Shown: positions 20,832 through 31,301 of the stretch, piece by piece | How the letters are laid out: every line of letters starts with the position of its first letter | Numbering within the stretch: position 1 is the first letter of the stretch | From: Primula veris | Lineage: Eukaryota > Streptophyta > Magnoliopsida > Ericales > Primulaceae | Length of the DNA stretch: 64,000 nucleotides | Assembly (NCBI GenBank): GCA_963682055.1 | Contig: OY821741.1 | Span: forward strand, 2,673,501-2,737,500 | Reading direction: 5' to 3' | Notes under the pieces: generated by a model | What the model was told of the DNA's origin: nothing | Database searches by the model: none | Seen by the model: the letters and a program-made list of their open reading frames with translations, nothing else | Position numbers and translations under genes: made by a program

Positions 20832-21172
20832 TCATACTATTAATATAAGCCAACCCAAGAAAGTTGAGGCTGCCAAATTTTCCAAAAATACCCTCCCTCT
20901 AATATTATAATTACTTTTAAATGCCATCATTCAATTCAAATACATAAATAACTTAAATACATGTTATTTTCCACACATTCATATTCCAAACAAAATCGCC
21001 ATGTGTATTTTTTTTATAAGTAAAAAATTATATTACTCTTTACATACCATTGTTAATTTATTATATTTATTTTTCCGATATTAATTTTTTAATAAAATAT
21101 CAACTTTATTTGTCGATATCGAATTCATGTCACTGCGTATCGAACACGTAACGTGTGGGCTACGATTACTAG
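20832..21172 (+). mobile_element. Non-autonomous Helitron 2, 341 bp
   Basis: It starts TCATACTATTAATATAAGCC after an A and ends ACACGTAACGTGTGGGC, a short spacer and CTAG, followed by T. The interior is a diverged version of Helitron 1. Both ends are intact and the length is nearly the same. Confidence 0.7.
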
Positions 21173-21894
21173 TATATATATATATATATATATGGAGAGA
21201 GAAACAGAGACTGTACTACGCATCTAAATCTTTAAGGAATCGAGAAAACATACAAACTTAAATGTGAATCAAAATCAGTGAAGCTGCAAAAACCGTACAT
21301 ATATGCACTATACATACATTTAGTATTTATATACATATATGTATATCTATGTAGCACTGATACTCCAGTTTTTTTTTAAAATTCCCGTATCGGATACGAT
21401 ACTCCCCCGATACTCCGATACTCCAAATGCCGTATACGATACTCGTATCGGATACTCCAAATGCTATGTAAAATAAGAGAAACAATAGAATATATAGATA
21501 TATGTATATACATATACATATATCTATATATATATATGTATAGATGAATATATACAGAACAATAGAATCATACTTTGTCACTACTTTTTAGTTACGATGC
21601 CAAACACTGATTATCCAAACTGTTAAATCATTTGTAACTTAACCTAGAAAATCACACAAAAAATGCAGAATTTCTAATTTGACCTAGAAAATCAGAATCG
21701 GCAAATCGGAAATGTAAATATACAAAATTTATTGTAGCCAAACAAAATAACAAATAACGGAACCTGCGATGTAAAATTGAAGTCGAACAACAATTCCGAA
21801 TACATATATATACACACACACAGCGATACAGATTCATAAATAGACCAAAAAAAGTATAAAAAATGATTATAAATATATAGAGAGAGATAGAGAC
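21173..21894. other. AT-rich spacer with a GTATCGGATAC repeat patch
   Basis: A TA microsatellite lies at the left edge. At 21375-21465 the words GTATCGGATAC, GATACTCC and CGTATACGATACTC recur in direct and inverted order. TATATA/GTATAT stretches follow. No gene was recognised, and the remaining DUF866 exons expected on the minus strand were not found. Confidence 0.45.
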
Positions 21895-21996
21895 CTTGAA
21901 ATGATAAGAAAAGTAAGGATCATCGCAACCCGATTGTGGTTGAAGATCAGTTACATTCTCCATCTCACCACTTATGCTTAGTAAATAGTTCACCAT
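21895..21996 (-). pseudogene. Orphan first exon resembling a DUF866/CXXC zinc-binding protein (third copy)
   Basis: This exon is again exactly 34 codons, from ATG to AAG followed by a GT donor, with LQPQSGCDDPYFSYHFK. Compared with the A and B copies it has Ser for Trp and Tyr for Asn in the GCDDPN block. No Mutator element precedes it, so the leader is the ancestral CT/GA-rich sequence. The downstream exons are not visible. Confidence 0.45.
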
Positions 21997-22106
21997 CTTC
22001 TCTCTCTCTAAAACTCTGTATCTCTTTCTCTCTAAAACTCTGTATCTCTCTACTCTTATCTGATTCTATTCAGTGACCTCTTTTTCTTCTCTTTTTTTTT
22101 TTTTAT

Positions 22107-22410
22107 TAGGGCCGGGTTTACTCGGTTAGGTTCGTTTCGATTTGTTTTTGGCAAAATCGAAACTAAAATCGAGCTGATTTTTTGTTTGTTTTTTTTTTGA
22201 TTTCGGTGTTTTTATTTTTTGAACCGAACCGAATCGATTTTTTCCGGTCTGGTTTCGGTTATTTTTTTGTCTTTTTCATTTTTTTCGGTTTTTTGATTTT
22301 TTTTGGTTTGGTTCGGTTCTATTGTAAACCGAAACCGACCCGAAAAATCGAAAAAAAATATGTTTTAATGTTTTTCCGGTTCGGTATTTCCGGGTTTTCG
22401 CTCCGCTCTA
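22107..22410. mobile_element. hAT-type MITE rich in CCGAAACCG motifs (third copy)
   Basis: It starts TAGGGCCGGGTTTACTCGG and ends CGCTCCGCTCTA, with CTTTTTAT on the right and TTTTTTAT on the left. It is about 14 bp longer than the unit A copy and diverged in the interior. Confidence 0.6.
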
Positions 22411-22721
22411 CTTTTTATTAGTAAGTATATTATTGGGAAAATAAAGTTTATTCGTTTTTACCCCTGTAGTTTAGTTATTCTTTCGATTGGATCTGCATTT
22501 TCCACCTGTTTCAATTTAGTACTTAATGTCAAAGTTTCCCCCTTTTGTTTTTTATTGGAAAAAAAATAGAGAGATCCATTTTGATTCTCAGAGTACTTTT
22601 TCTCACTTTTTATTATTGAGAAAAAAAAAAGATTTATTCGTTTTGATCCCTGTACTTTAATTATTGTTTCGATTTGATCTTCATTTTTCAGGTGTTTCAG
22701 TTTGGTACTCCTTAATATGGA

Positions 22722-22754
<33 letters not shown>

Positions 22755-22916
22755 TTTTATTGGAAAAAATAGGGTGATAAATTTTGATTCTCATAGTACT
22801 TTTTCTCACTTTTTATTATTGAGGAAAAAAAAAAGATTTATTCGTTTTGATTCTTGTACTTTAATTATTATTTCGATTGGATCTCCATTTTACAGGTGTT
22901 TCAGTTTGATATTCGT

Positions 22917-22959
<43 letters not shown>

Positions 22960-22970
22960 TACGTACCATA
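22411..22970. repeat. 200-bp tandem repeat with 30-C and 38-T runs (third copy)
   Basis: This is the third copy of the 9336-9880 array. It contains an uninterrupted run of 30 C at 22725-22754 and a run of 38 T at 22919-22956. The unit A and B copies have a mixed C/T run and a short T run at these positions. Confidence 0.75.
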
Positions 22971-23122
22971 AAAAAACAACAATATTAGGTATATTACATA
23001 TAATGACGAAACCTTACAACCCTAAATGTTTCCAACCATTATAAGTACATTATAAGTGGGACTAGTTATACTTCACTCCAGGAAAAAAAATCATAAGTGG
23101 AATTTTGATACTACTTGTTTTT

Positions 23123-23614
23123 CTATCCCACAAGCACAACGATGCTTTCTTGCTCCTCTACAGAGCTTGTTGAATCAACCGATTCGATTTCTACTTGAGG
23201 AGCCTCTTCTTCGTCCGGTTCTTCCTCTTGTTGCACACATGTGCAGATAAGTGGTTTTAGCGATTTAATAGACAGATAAAGCCAAGTAAGGATTCGCTTG
23301 CTGTAACTTACAAGCAAGTCGAGCCAAGGAGAAACGAGTAGTATTATAATGTAAAGAGTAAAGAAGCTTGGTGGCTGCCAGAAGAGCGAACATAGCAACA
23401 ATAGAGCAAACGGATATAAAAAATCCCTGGGTTTGAAGTGGATCGAGTTCGATGTTTTGACAATAATCTTGGCGGAAATGAAGAGACAAAACAATGACAT
23501 GGTTGCAAGAAAAAACAACAAGGGGTTTGGCTTGATGACCGGCTCGATGAAATGAGAGTACATTATGAGGATAGGCGGGAAAAAAAGCCTTAAATCGACA
23601 TTGAAAGACACCAT
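23123..23614 (-). CDS. Small predicted three-helix membrane protein, unknown family (third copy)
   Basis: This 163-residue frame is intact. It differs from the copy at 10242 by few residues: one extra residue near EPVIKPNP, ISAK for VSAK, QPPSFF for QPPRFF, and SSVEEQESIVVLVG at the end. The substitutions lie mostly at tolerant positions and the frame is preserved despite much greater divergence of the flanks, which hints at selection on the protein. The start is the conserved MVSFNVDLRL. A TATATATATAGAT tract lies about 45-60 bp upstream. Confidence 0.65.
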   Translation of the reverse strand: MVSFNVDLRLFFPPILIMYSHFIEPVIKPNPLLFFLATMSLFCLFISAKIIVKTSNSIHFKPRDFLYPFALLLLCSLFWQPPSFFTLYIIILLVSPWLDLLVSYSKRILTWLYLSIKSLKPLICTCVQQEEEPDEEEAPQVEIESVDSTSSVEEQESIVVLVG

Positions 23615-23784
23615 TTTGGAGGAAAGAGAGAGTATATGCAAAAATGAGAAGGTGTTTTATCTATATATATATATTGAGAACTTAGAAGCAAAGTGAAGAA
23701 GCAAAAATAAAAATATTAAAGAGTCCAATGTATAGTCCAACTGTATTATAAACTGTAAAAAGCTCAAAATTGTAAAAAAAGTTT

Positions 23785-23950
23785 ATTACTATAAAATAAT
23801 GTTTGATTTAGTGAGAGTAAAAAACTGTCATAAAACCGTCGCAAATTGACTAAACTGTCACAAAGCCGTCCCAAAAACCGTCGTTAATAAGCTCGTAACA
23901 AAAAATAGCGTCACTAATCCCGTCGTTATTTGACTATTTTTTTGTAGTAT
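23785..23950 (+). mobile_element. CACTA-like MITE, complete copy
   Basis: It runs from ACTATAAAATAATG to TTTTTTTGTAGTA, so the ends are short inverted repeats of the CTACAAAA type. The interior has CCGTCGCAAA, CTGTCACAAA and GTCGTTA words. It is about 160 bp long and is the best-preserved member of the family in the window. Confidence 0.5.
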
Positions 23951-24229
23951 ATATTTGAACGTGTTCATATTTTATGCTAAGGGTGGATGATGCCGATGGA
24001 TGATAAAAGTAACCACATATATATTCCTTTATCTAGTTGCAAATTTCTTGATCAAGTTTTTGTGTGCAAATAAAGCCACAAGATCTCTTGTACCCTATAC
24101 AAAATTACATAAATTGATAGATTTTGAAAATTTTCATTTCAACAATTTTGATACAAATTCTTGACCGATCAAAATTAAACATAGTTCGTAATGGATAATT
24201 AAATAGAAACGGAGAGAGTAAATTTTATA

Positions 24230-24490
24230 CTTTCTATTTCTTAATAGTCAATAATTAAGTTTGCCTCTATTTCTTAATATCCATATAAAATCAAACTTAT
24301 TGGGTATTAAGAAATAGAAAAGAAATAGAAAGGATATTAAGAAATAGAAAAGAAATAGAAAAGATATTAAGTCAAACTATGTGTAATTTCTTATCCTTAA
24401 TATCTATTTCTTAATATCCCTTCTATTTCTTTTCTATTTCTTAAGTTTCCTTTATATTTCTTAATATCCATATAAAGTCAAACTAATATC
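24230..24490. repeat. Imperfect palindrome of AGAAATAGAAA/TTTCTATTTCT tracts
   Basis: AAGAAATAGAAAAGAAATAG words at about 24305-24375 are followed after about 25 bp by their inverse at about 24395-24475, so a long hairpin is possible. The repeats TTCTTAATATCCATATAAA occur at both outer edges. The right edge coincides with the point where the direct duplication to 61525 begins. Confidence 0.7.
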
Positions 24491-24639
24491 CATCAGCAAA
24501 CTTTTAGTGATACCTTTTAGGAAATTTCTATGTCTGTATCTCATTTTCCATTTTCACTAATGCTATAAAATCAGACCGACTCAACCAAACTGATTACCAG
24601 ACAGTTCTTTATGTAATTTTTAGAATTCTTTTGACACCC

Positions 24640-24960
24640 AACCAAAACAAAAATAAAACCCCAAATATAATATTTATGAAACCCTAGTTGAGACTATCCT
24701 AAACTTAAATATTAATTAAAAATATTTAAAATTTTAATATATTTTATTTGACGATTCAACAAAATAAAAATCCAAATATAATATTATAGAATCCTATTTG
24801 AGACTACCCTAAACTTAAATATTAATTAAAAATATTTAAAATTTTAACGATTTTAATATATTTTATTTGACAATTCAACAAAATAAAAAACCAAATATAA
24901 TACTATAGAACCCTGTTTGAGATTATTCTAAACTTAAATATTAATTAAAAATATTAAATA
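24640..24960. repeat. AT-rich tandem repeat, 110-120-bp unit
   Basis: Three units share GA(A/T)(A/C)CC..TTGAGA, CTAAACTTAAATATTAATTAA, TATTTTATTTGAC and ATTCAACAAAATAAAAA words. The spacing is about 109 and 120 bp. The copy at 61690-62010 matches. Confidence 0.7.
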
Positions 24961-26014
24961 TATGGCCGAATAACATGCTCTTAAATTTCGGGGTGAAAAT
25001 GAAATTCTAAATTTATATTAAGAACTAGTGTGTTGGGAGTCTGATTGAGTCTATCTGGCTCATTAGCATTTTCCATTTTCAATTAGTTAATTGGGTACCC
25101 TTTAGTTAACAAGTCTCTAATATGCAATATCTCATCATTTTCCTTTGTTGCTAATTAAATGTCTCCTTGATCATATTTCGTCACTTGGAGTTCATATGAA
25201 ATTAGTTAACAAAATGTGAATAAAGAGTACCTTTGAATAAAGAATACCTTAGAATATTGAGCCAAGAATTGGCTTTTGGTGTTACTTTTGGTGTTTTGAT
25301 GATCTAATAATACTAATAGACTTCTTTATCAAAATCACAACTTTTTTACCATAAATGAATTATGTGAGAACAAAACACAATTCCTAATCATGTGAATACG
25401 CACATCGACATTTTATAAATTTCTCTCTCAGCCGTTCGACTCTCTCACCGAGCAAGACAAACACGACAACCCTGACAAAATTGATCAACATCACCAGATC
25501 CCACTGTAAAAAGAAAAACACCATTGCCTCTGTCGTTAGCTCCCAACCCCGTAAAATATATCGTCATACTAAGTATAATTTTGCTTTGTAAGTATATTTA
25601 AGCAAGTCAAAATTAATATTTATGGGTAGTTATTTGTGATAGCAATGTTCTTATATAGTGAAATATAGTATTTTGAATCTTTTAAAAGTACTAGTAAACA
25701 ACGATTATTACGACATAAATGACTCACTTCCATGGAATGGCTTATACGGGTGCTAAAATTCACATTAACCGATAAATTAAGTGAAATAAAATAATAAAAG
25801 GTGCTAAATTATCGTTTTTAACATAATTTAATGAAATTTTAAAATAGTTATACACTTGAGAATGAAAAGTATTGAAACCATGCCAATTTAGAAAGCACTC
25901 ACACTGGTCTGTTAGTTCTTTGATGATGTATGATTATTGTACACTTGGGAAGGGAAATATTATTGCATGATGATGTCAGAGTTTCTTAAAATAAAGAACC
26001 TTTTTACGTTTTAC
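24961..26014. other. Non-coding segment of C
   Basis: No gene is seen. From 25085 the sequence is the inverted relative of 14300-15245. It is conserved at 62011-63059. A short dyad of the ACTCAC/GTGAG type is not otherwise notable. Confidence 0.5.
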
Positions 26015-26564
26015 GAGGTGGGCACGAGACGGATTGGGACGGATTTGTTTCAATCCTAATCCAACCCGTAAAATAAATGGCGGGACAGATTGATAAAATT
26101 TAAATCTCAACCCAACTCAATCCAACCCGTTACAATTAAAACCCCAACCCAACCCAATCCAACCCGCAAAATAAATTACGGGTTGGGGCGGGTTGGGTTT
26201 AGATTGATTCTTAAATTTTTATTTTGGTCCTTTATTTTTCATAGTTTGCATAATCAACCAAAATTTTAAAATAAATTGAATATTTCAAACAGAAATATAA
26301 ATTAAACTCAATCAAAGTATGTTTAGAACATTCACGAACAAGTAATAAAACTAAAATATAACAATAATTAAAGGTTGGTATATTAAAATACAGGACGGAT
26401 TAACCCGCGGTTTGTGAACCTCAACACTAACCCAACCCGCAAAATATATAGCGGATTGGGGCGGGACGGATTGATTTTTTTTGGACATTCAACCCATCCC
26501 AAGCCGCCCTAATCCATGCGGGTTGGATTACGGGACGGATTTACGGATTTTTTGCCCACCCCTA
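26015..26564. mobile_element. hAT-type MITE, GAGGTGGGC...GCCCACCCCTA (copy C)
   Basis: The right end reads TTGCCCACCCCTA, the classic plant hAT MITE terminus, and the left end is GAGGTGGGCACG. The flanks are CGTTTTAC and CTTTTTAC, an 8-bp duplication with one mismatch. The interior has many CCAACCC and GGGTTGG words in both orientations. The inverted relative near 14330 lacks the element. Confidence 0.8.
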
Positions 26565-26792
26565 CTTTTTACCGCAACCTTCCTAATTAACTAGGATCAA
26601 TGACTAATATATATAAAGCATACACAACTTATGTGAGAACAAATCTAATTTTCAACTAATTATACCGAATTCAGCTTTAATTACCACTAACCTCGTTTCC
26701 TTAGTGTTTTTTGCTAAACTTGAATTAACATTATATCACTGTAAATTGATAAGTTTTCTAATGAAGATATACTGATCACTGCAAAATCAATA

Positions 26793-27195
26793 TAGAGTTA
26801 TAGTTCATATAGAAGATGAAGAGGAAAATGATGAAAAAGTTGATGAAGAAATTATATGTGATAAGCTTGAAGTACCAAACATACAGGGAGAAAATGGTAA
26901 TAAAATTACTGAAGAAGCAAAATTTGTTACTGAAGGGAATATGATTGGAGAAGAAGATAGAATGACTATAGTGACTTATCAAGATATTAGATCCATAAAC
27001 AATAGCTTTGTAGTTACTGAAGTTACAGAAAAGAGTCCTAATGAGGAAATAAATGAATGGGAAGTTCAAATTACCAAGAGTCAGCTAAAAAAGAAAAAGA
27101 AGACAGAGATGGTAAAGAAGAAGAGCCAAGAACAAGAAAGCCAAATGAAGCTAAGATCAACCTCTAATGTGGGGGATAGAAAAAGGTATATTTAA
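26793..27195 (+). pseudogene. LINE ORF1, C-terminal fragment
   Basis: An open frame runs from the 5' junction to TAA at 27193-27195, about 134 codons. It is highly charged: Glu/Asp-rich in the first half, then a Lys-rich KKKKKTEMVKKKSQEQE stretch near the end, as often seen at the end of plant L1 gag-like ORF1. The N-terminal part, which would hold the zinc knuckle and nucleic-acid-binding region, is missing through 5' truncation. Its stop overlaps the ORF2 start in a TAATG sequence. Confidence 0.7.
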
Positions 27196-30100
27196 TGATT
27201 AAGGCCTTAGTATGGAATGTGAGAGGTATTGGGAATAGAGCTACATTAAGAAGAATAAAAAAATTATGTCTAATCAATAAAATAGTGCTGTTGATTTGTA
27301 TAGAGCCAATGGTGCAGAATGATAAAATTGATCTCTATAAAAGGAAAATAGGGTTTGATAATGTGTTTACTCAAGAAGAGAACAAAATCTGGGTTTTTTC
27401 TAATGATGAGTTAGAAATAAATGTGGTCAAGGAAGGCTGTCAGTGTATCAATTTTGAAGTTAAGCTATGGAATACTGCTATTCAAATCTCAGCTGTATAT
27501 GCTAAGTGTACAGTTCAAGAAAGGAAGGATTTGTGGCAATTTTTGGAAAATTCTAAGACTACTAATCCTTGGTTAATAGTGGGGGATTTTAATACTGTTT
27601 CTAAACAAGATGATAAAATAGGAGGACTGGATATCAATGTAAATGGTGCTAATGACTATTTGGAATGTATGGACAAGTGTGGGGTCTATGAATTGAATTT
27701 TCTGGGATCAAGGTTTACTTGGTGGAATAAAAGAGAAGGTGAAAGATTGATTATGGAAAGAATAGATAAGGCTTGTGTAAATGCTAAGTGCTCAGATATG
27801 TTTCAAAGTATATCATTGGAGCATCTCTCTAAGGTCAACTCTGATCATAGCCCCTTATTAATTACCTTTAATATGGAAGGGGACAATAATATCAGAAGGT
27901 TTATTTTCCAAAAATTATGGCTATCTCATCATGGGTTTAAAAATATTTTAAATGAAAACTGGGTACATTATAAAGAAGGCAATGCTTTGTTTTCTTTGGT
28001 GCAAAATTTAAAAATAATGAGGAAAAAACTATCAAGCTGGAGCAAAGTTACATTTGGTAATGTTTTTCAGCAAGTGATTGATGCAGAAGATTTGGTTCTG
28101 GGTGCAGAACAGCAGTTTGAAGATGATCTTACTCCTGCAAAAAGAAGTGAGTTACACAGATTAAAAGCTGAGCTTAATTATAGACTAAAAATAGAAGAAG
28201 ACTTCTGGAGACAAAAGGCAAATTTAAAGTGGGTTCTAGAAGGTGATGCTAACACCAAGTTCTATCATGGAGTTGTTAAAAAAAGAAGAAGGAAAAGTAC
28301 TATACTCAGTATTATAGATGATAATGGGCATGAACTAACAGCAAAGGAAGATATAAAACAGGAAGCTGTTAATTATTTTCAAAAACTTCTAGCAGCTAAT
28401 CATAACACTGGTTATAAGTACAACTCTTTAGAGGTTATTCCAAAGTGTGTTACAGGGGAGGAAAATGAATATTTAATAAAAGATATTACTCTTGAAGAAT
28501 TAAAGATAGCAGTATGTGATTTGAAGAAAAGCAGTGCACCAGGAATGGATGGGTTTAATGGCTTCTTTTTCACATATAGCTGGGATGTAATTGGTGAAGA
28601 TTTATTAAAGGCAGTACAAGAATTCTTTGCTGGATATGAAATCCCTAATGCAATGTCTTCTACTCTTATTGTTCTTATTCCCAAGAAGGCAAATGCAGAT
28701 AAGTATTCTGACTTCAGACCTATTAGTCTATGTACCTTCTGTAATAAAGTTATTTCTAAAATTATGTCAACTAGGCTTTCTTTGGTGTTGCCTAAGATTA
28801 TCTCAGAGAATCAAAGTGGTTTTGTGAAAAATAGAGATATTATAGATAACATTCTTCTTTCTCAAGAATTTATCTCTACTCTTAATAACAAAAATAGTGG
28901 GAATAATATTGCCTTAAAATTAGATATGAAGAAAGCTTATGCCAAGATTTCTTGGCACTTTATTGTAAGTGTTTTAAGAAAATTTGGCTTCTCAGAAATC
29001 TGGGTAGATAGAATTTGGAGGATTATTTCTGATAATGGTATTTCTATACTGGTAAATGGTGCTCCTACAGGTTATTTTAAGCCTACAAATGGACTAAGAC
29101 AAGGAGATCCCCTATCCTCTAGTCTTTTTATTCTATGTTCTGAAGTATTGACAAGGAATCTAAACCATCTGATCAGCAAGAAGAGTTGGAAATCTTTTAA
29201 AGCAGCTATAGGAACTCCTATAATTACCCATTTGGCGTTTGCTGATGATATTATTATTTTCAGTGGTGCCAATACCAACTCTATCAAACATATTCAAAGG
29301 GTAATTCAGCAGTACAATAAAGACTCAGGACAAGAAGTAAACCTAGAGAAGAGTTTTATGTATATTTCTAAGGGAGTTACAGACAAACAGAAAGAAGCAG
29401 TAAGCAAGATACTGAATATAGCCATTAAAAAGCCTCCTTTCACCTATTTAGGGTGTAAGCTGTACTCTGGACATAAAAAGTGTTTATTATATCATGAATT
29501 AATCCTCAAAGTGAGAAGCAAACTATCAGGGTGGAAAACTCAGTACTTATACATGGGAGGTAAATTGTTACTTGCTAGACATGTTCTTCAAACTATTCCT
29601 ATTTATACTATGGCTGCTATGAATCCTCCAAAATTGGTGATAAGAAAGATAGACCAAATAATAGCAAATTTTCTATGGGGCAATAATAATGGAAGAAATA
29701 AATATCATTGGGTTAAATGGAGTAAAATTTGCAGACCTACTACTGAAGGTGGGCTTGGCTTGAGAAGTTTTAAAGATATTTCTGATGCTTTGGCAATCAA
29801 ACTATGGTGGAAGTTTACAACAAAAAATTCATTATGGGCCCAGTACATGAGAGCAAGATATTGCAAGAAAAAGCATCCAATAGAGATTGGTGCTATTAAT
29901 GGTACTAACACATGGTCCAGAATGTTAAAAGTAAGGGATGTTGCTGAAAAATACATTCTATGGTTGATTGGAAAAGGTAATGTATCACTGAATCTAGATA
30001 ATTGGGTTGGAAATGGTCCAGTCAAAGATCATAATATAGATAACAATTTGATGCTGTCAAGACTTATTTCTAATGGTGAGTGGAACTATGAAGTTATTAA

Positions 30101-31301
30101 GGCTATCATACCTAGTAATATACAATGTTTGTTTACTCAAAACTTAATCTATCAAAAGAATGAACCAGATCAAGCTATATGGATGGATGACATTAATGGT
30201 GAATTTTCATTTAAATCATCTTGGAATATTATGAGACAGAAAGATACAAATAACTGGATCTATGAGATGATTTGGGATAAAATAATACCTTTGAAGGTTT
30301 CTTGTTTTGCTTGGAAGTGTTTTAATAATGCAGTGCCAGTGGACCTTGCTCTTCAAAGAATTGGGGTCCAATTAGCTTCTAGTTGTGAATGTTGTGGGAA
30401 AAAAGAGGAGACATTAGAACATTTGTTGAGTACAAGTGACATTGCTAAGGAAGTATGGAAGTACTTTGCTCAGTATTTGGGAGTACAACAAAATGTTTTA
30501 ACAATAAAAGGAAGATTTATTTCTTGGTGGATTCATGATAGGAAAAGTTTCCAATTGGAAAAAAAGATTATTAAGGCCCTCCCTGTGTATATTATTTGGT
30601 CCATTTGGAAAGCACGTTGTGTTAGTAAATTTGACAATACAAGAATGGATGCTCAAAATATCATTCTGGAAACAATAGGATCAATTCAGAACTTTTCTCA
30701 AAAAGAAAGAAGATTTCCTAAAAAGTGGATTTGGGAGGAAATCAGTTCTATAAAAACAGTAAAGAATGGGAAAAAAGCAAGGGTGGTAAAGTGGGAAAAT
30801 CCTCCTACTGGTTTTATGAAATTGAATACAGATGGCTGTTTTAAAAGCTCCACAAATTTGAGTGGTGTTGGAGGTATTCTAAGAGATCATGAAGGTAAAT
30901 TTATACTAGGATTTTATGGAAAAATTACAAGTAATACAGGGATAGAAGCAGAGGCACGAGCTTTTCTACAAGGACTAACAGTGGTAAATTCTACAAAAAT
31001 CATCTTAGAAAGTGATTGTCTACAACTTATTAACATCTTGTCTAATAGAAATAAGTGTCCTTGGAAAGTTAAAAAGCTTGTTAACAGCATAAAAGAGAAG
31101 ATGCAGAGGGGTACTTATCTTTTGAGCTATGTGGAAAGAGAAGCAAACTCAGGTGCGGATCGACCGGCAAACTTGGGATGTATATATAATCCATTAATCT
31201 CAGAAAACATTATTGATTTTCCCAGTAAATTAAGAAATATTTTGAAATTGGAAGAGAAGGGTTTTTCTTATCTTCGATTGAGAAATGAAGAAGAAGACTG
31301 A
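27195..31301 (+). CDS. LINE ORF2: endonuclease, reverse transcriptase, RNase H
   Basis: The 1368-residue frame has no internal stop. An APE-type endonuclease is at the N terminus, with VWNVRG at 6-11, the catalytic-region EP near 37, GDFN near 129 and SDH at 216-218. Reverse transcriptase follows, with DFRPISLC near 505, motif A centred on D577, LRQGDPLS near 635 and FADD at 682-685. A zinc-binding zf-RVT-like region with CECCGKKEETLEHLL lies near 1070-1085. RNase H is at the C terminus, with D1213, E1251/E1253, D1274 and D1322. In motif A the usual second Asp (AYD) is Ala583 (AYAK), and the RNase H end reads REANSGADRPANLG. The protein would copy LINE RNA at the nicked target. Whether it is still active is unknown. 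Confidence 0.9.
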   Translation: MIKALVWNVRGIGNRATLRRIKKLCLINKIVLLICIEPMVQNDKIDLYKRKIGFDNVFTQEENKIWVFSNDELEINVVKEGCQCINFEVKLWNTAIQISAVYAKCTVQERKDLWQFLENSKTTNPWLIVGDFNTVSKQDDKIGGLDINVNGANDYLECMDKCGVYELNFLGSRFTWWNKREGERLIMERIDKACVNAKCSDMFQSISLEHLSKVNSDHSPLLITFNMEGDNNIRRFIFQKLWLSHHGFKNILNENWVHYKEGNALFSLVQNLKIMRKKLSSWSKVTFGNVFQQVIDAEDLVLGAEQQFEDDLTPAKRSELHRLKAELNYRLKIEEDFWRQKANLKWVLEGDANTKFYHGVVKKRRRKSTILSIIDDNGHELTAKEDIKQEAVNYFQKLLAANHNTGYKYNSLEVIPKCVTGEENEYLIKDITLEELKIAVCDLKKSSAPGMDGFNGFFFTYSWDVIGEDLLKAVQEFFAGYEIPNAMSSTLIVLIPKKANADKYSDFRPISLCTFCNKVISKIMSTRLSLVLPKIISENQSGFVKNRDIIDNILLSQEFISTLNNKNSGNNIALKLDMKKAYAKISWHFIVSVLRKFGFSEIWVDRIWRIISDNGISILVNGAPTGYFKPTNGLRQGDPLSSSLFILCSEVLTRNLNHLISKKSWKSFKAAIGTPIITHLAFADDIIIFSGANTNSIKHIQRVIQQYNKDSGQEVNLEKSFMYISKGVTDKQKEAVSKILNIAIKKPPFTYLGCKLYSGHKKCLLYHELILKVRSKLSGWKTQYLYMGGKLLLARHVLQTIPIYTMAAMNPPKLVIRKIDQIIANFLWGNNNGRNKYHWVKWSKICRPTTEGGLGLRSFKDISDALAIKLWWKFTTKNSLWAQYMRARYCKKKHPIEIGAINGTNTWSRMLKVRDVAEKYILWLIGKGNVSLNLDNWVGNGPVKDHNIDNNLMLSRLISNGEWNYEVIKAIIPSNIQCLFTQNLIYQKNEPDQAIWMDDINGEFSFKSSWNIMRQKDTNNWIYEMIWDKIIPLKVSCFAWKCFNNAVPVDLALQRIGVQLASSCECCGKKEETLEHLLSTSDIAKEVWKYFAQYLGVQQNVLTIKGRFISWWIHDRKSFQLEKKIIKALPVYIIWSIWKARCVSKFDNTRMDAQNIILETIGSIQNFSQKERRFPKKWIWEEISSIKTVKNGKKARVVKWENPPTGFMKLNTDGCFKSSTNLSGVGGILRDHEGKFILGFYGKITSNTGIEAEARAFLQGLTVVNSTKIILESDCLQLINILSNRNKCPWKVKKLVNSIKEKMQRGTYLLSYVEREANSGADRPANLGCIYNPLISENIIDFPSKLRNILKLEEKGFSYLRLRNEEED

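Larger units (their letters stand above)
20131..23950 (+). repeat. Third, diverged paralogous segment (relative of 5336-10950)
   Basis: In order it carries the Helitron part, the DUF866-like exon, the CCGAAACCG hAT MITE, the 200-bp tandem repeat, the small membrane-protein gene and the CACTA-like MITE. These match 5336-5461, 5466-5704, 6356-6445 and 9036-10950. It lacks the 633-bp Mutator MITE and the 2.6-kb insertion, and has a second Helitron and about 500 bp of extra sequence. Confidence 0.8.

Noticed and set aside
26065..26530. CCAACCC/GGGTTGG-rich stretch as telomere-like sequence
   Set aside because: It lies wholly inside a hAT MITE with clear termini and target duplication, and is not the plant telomere repeat.
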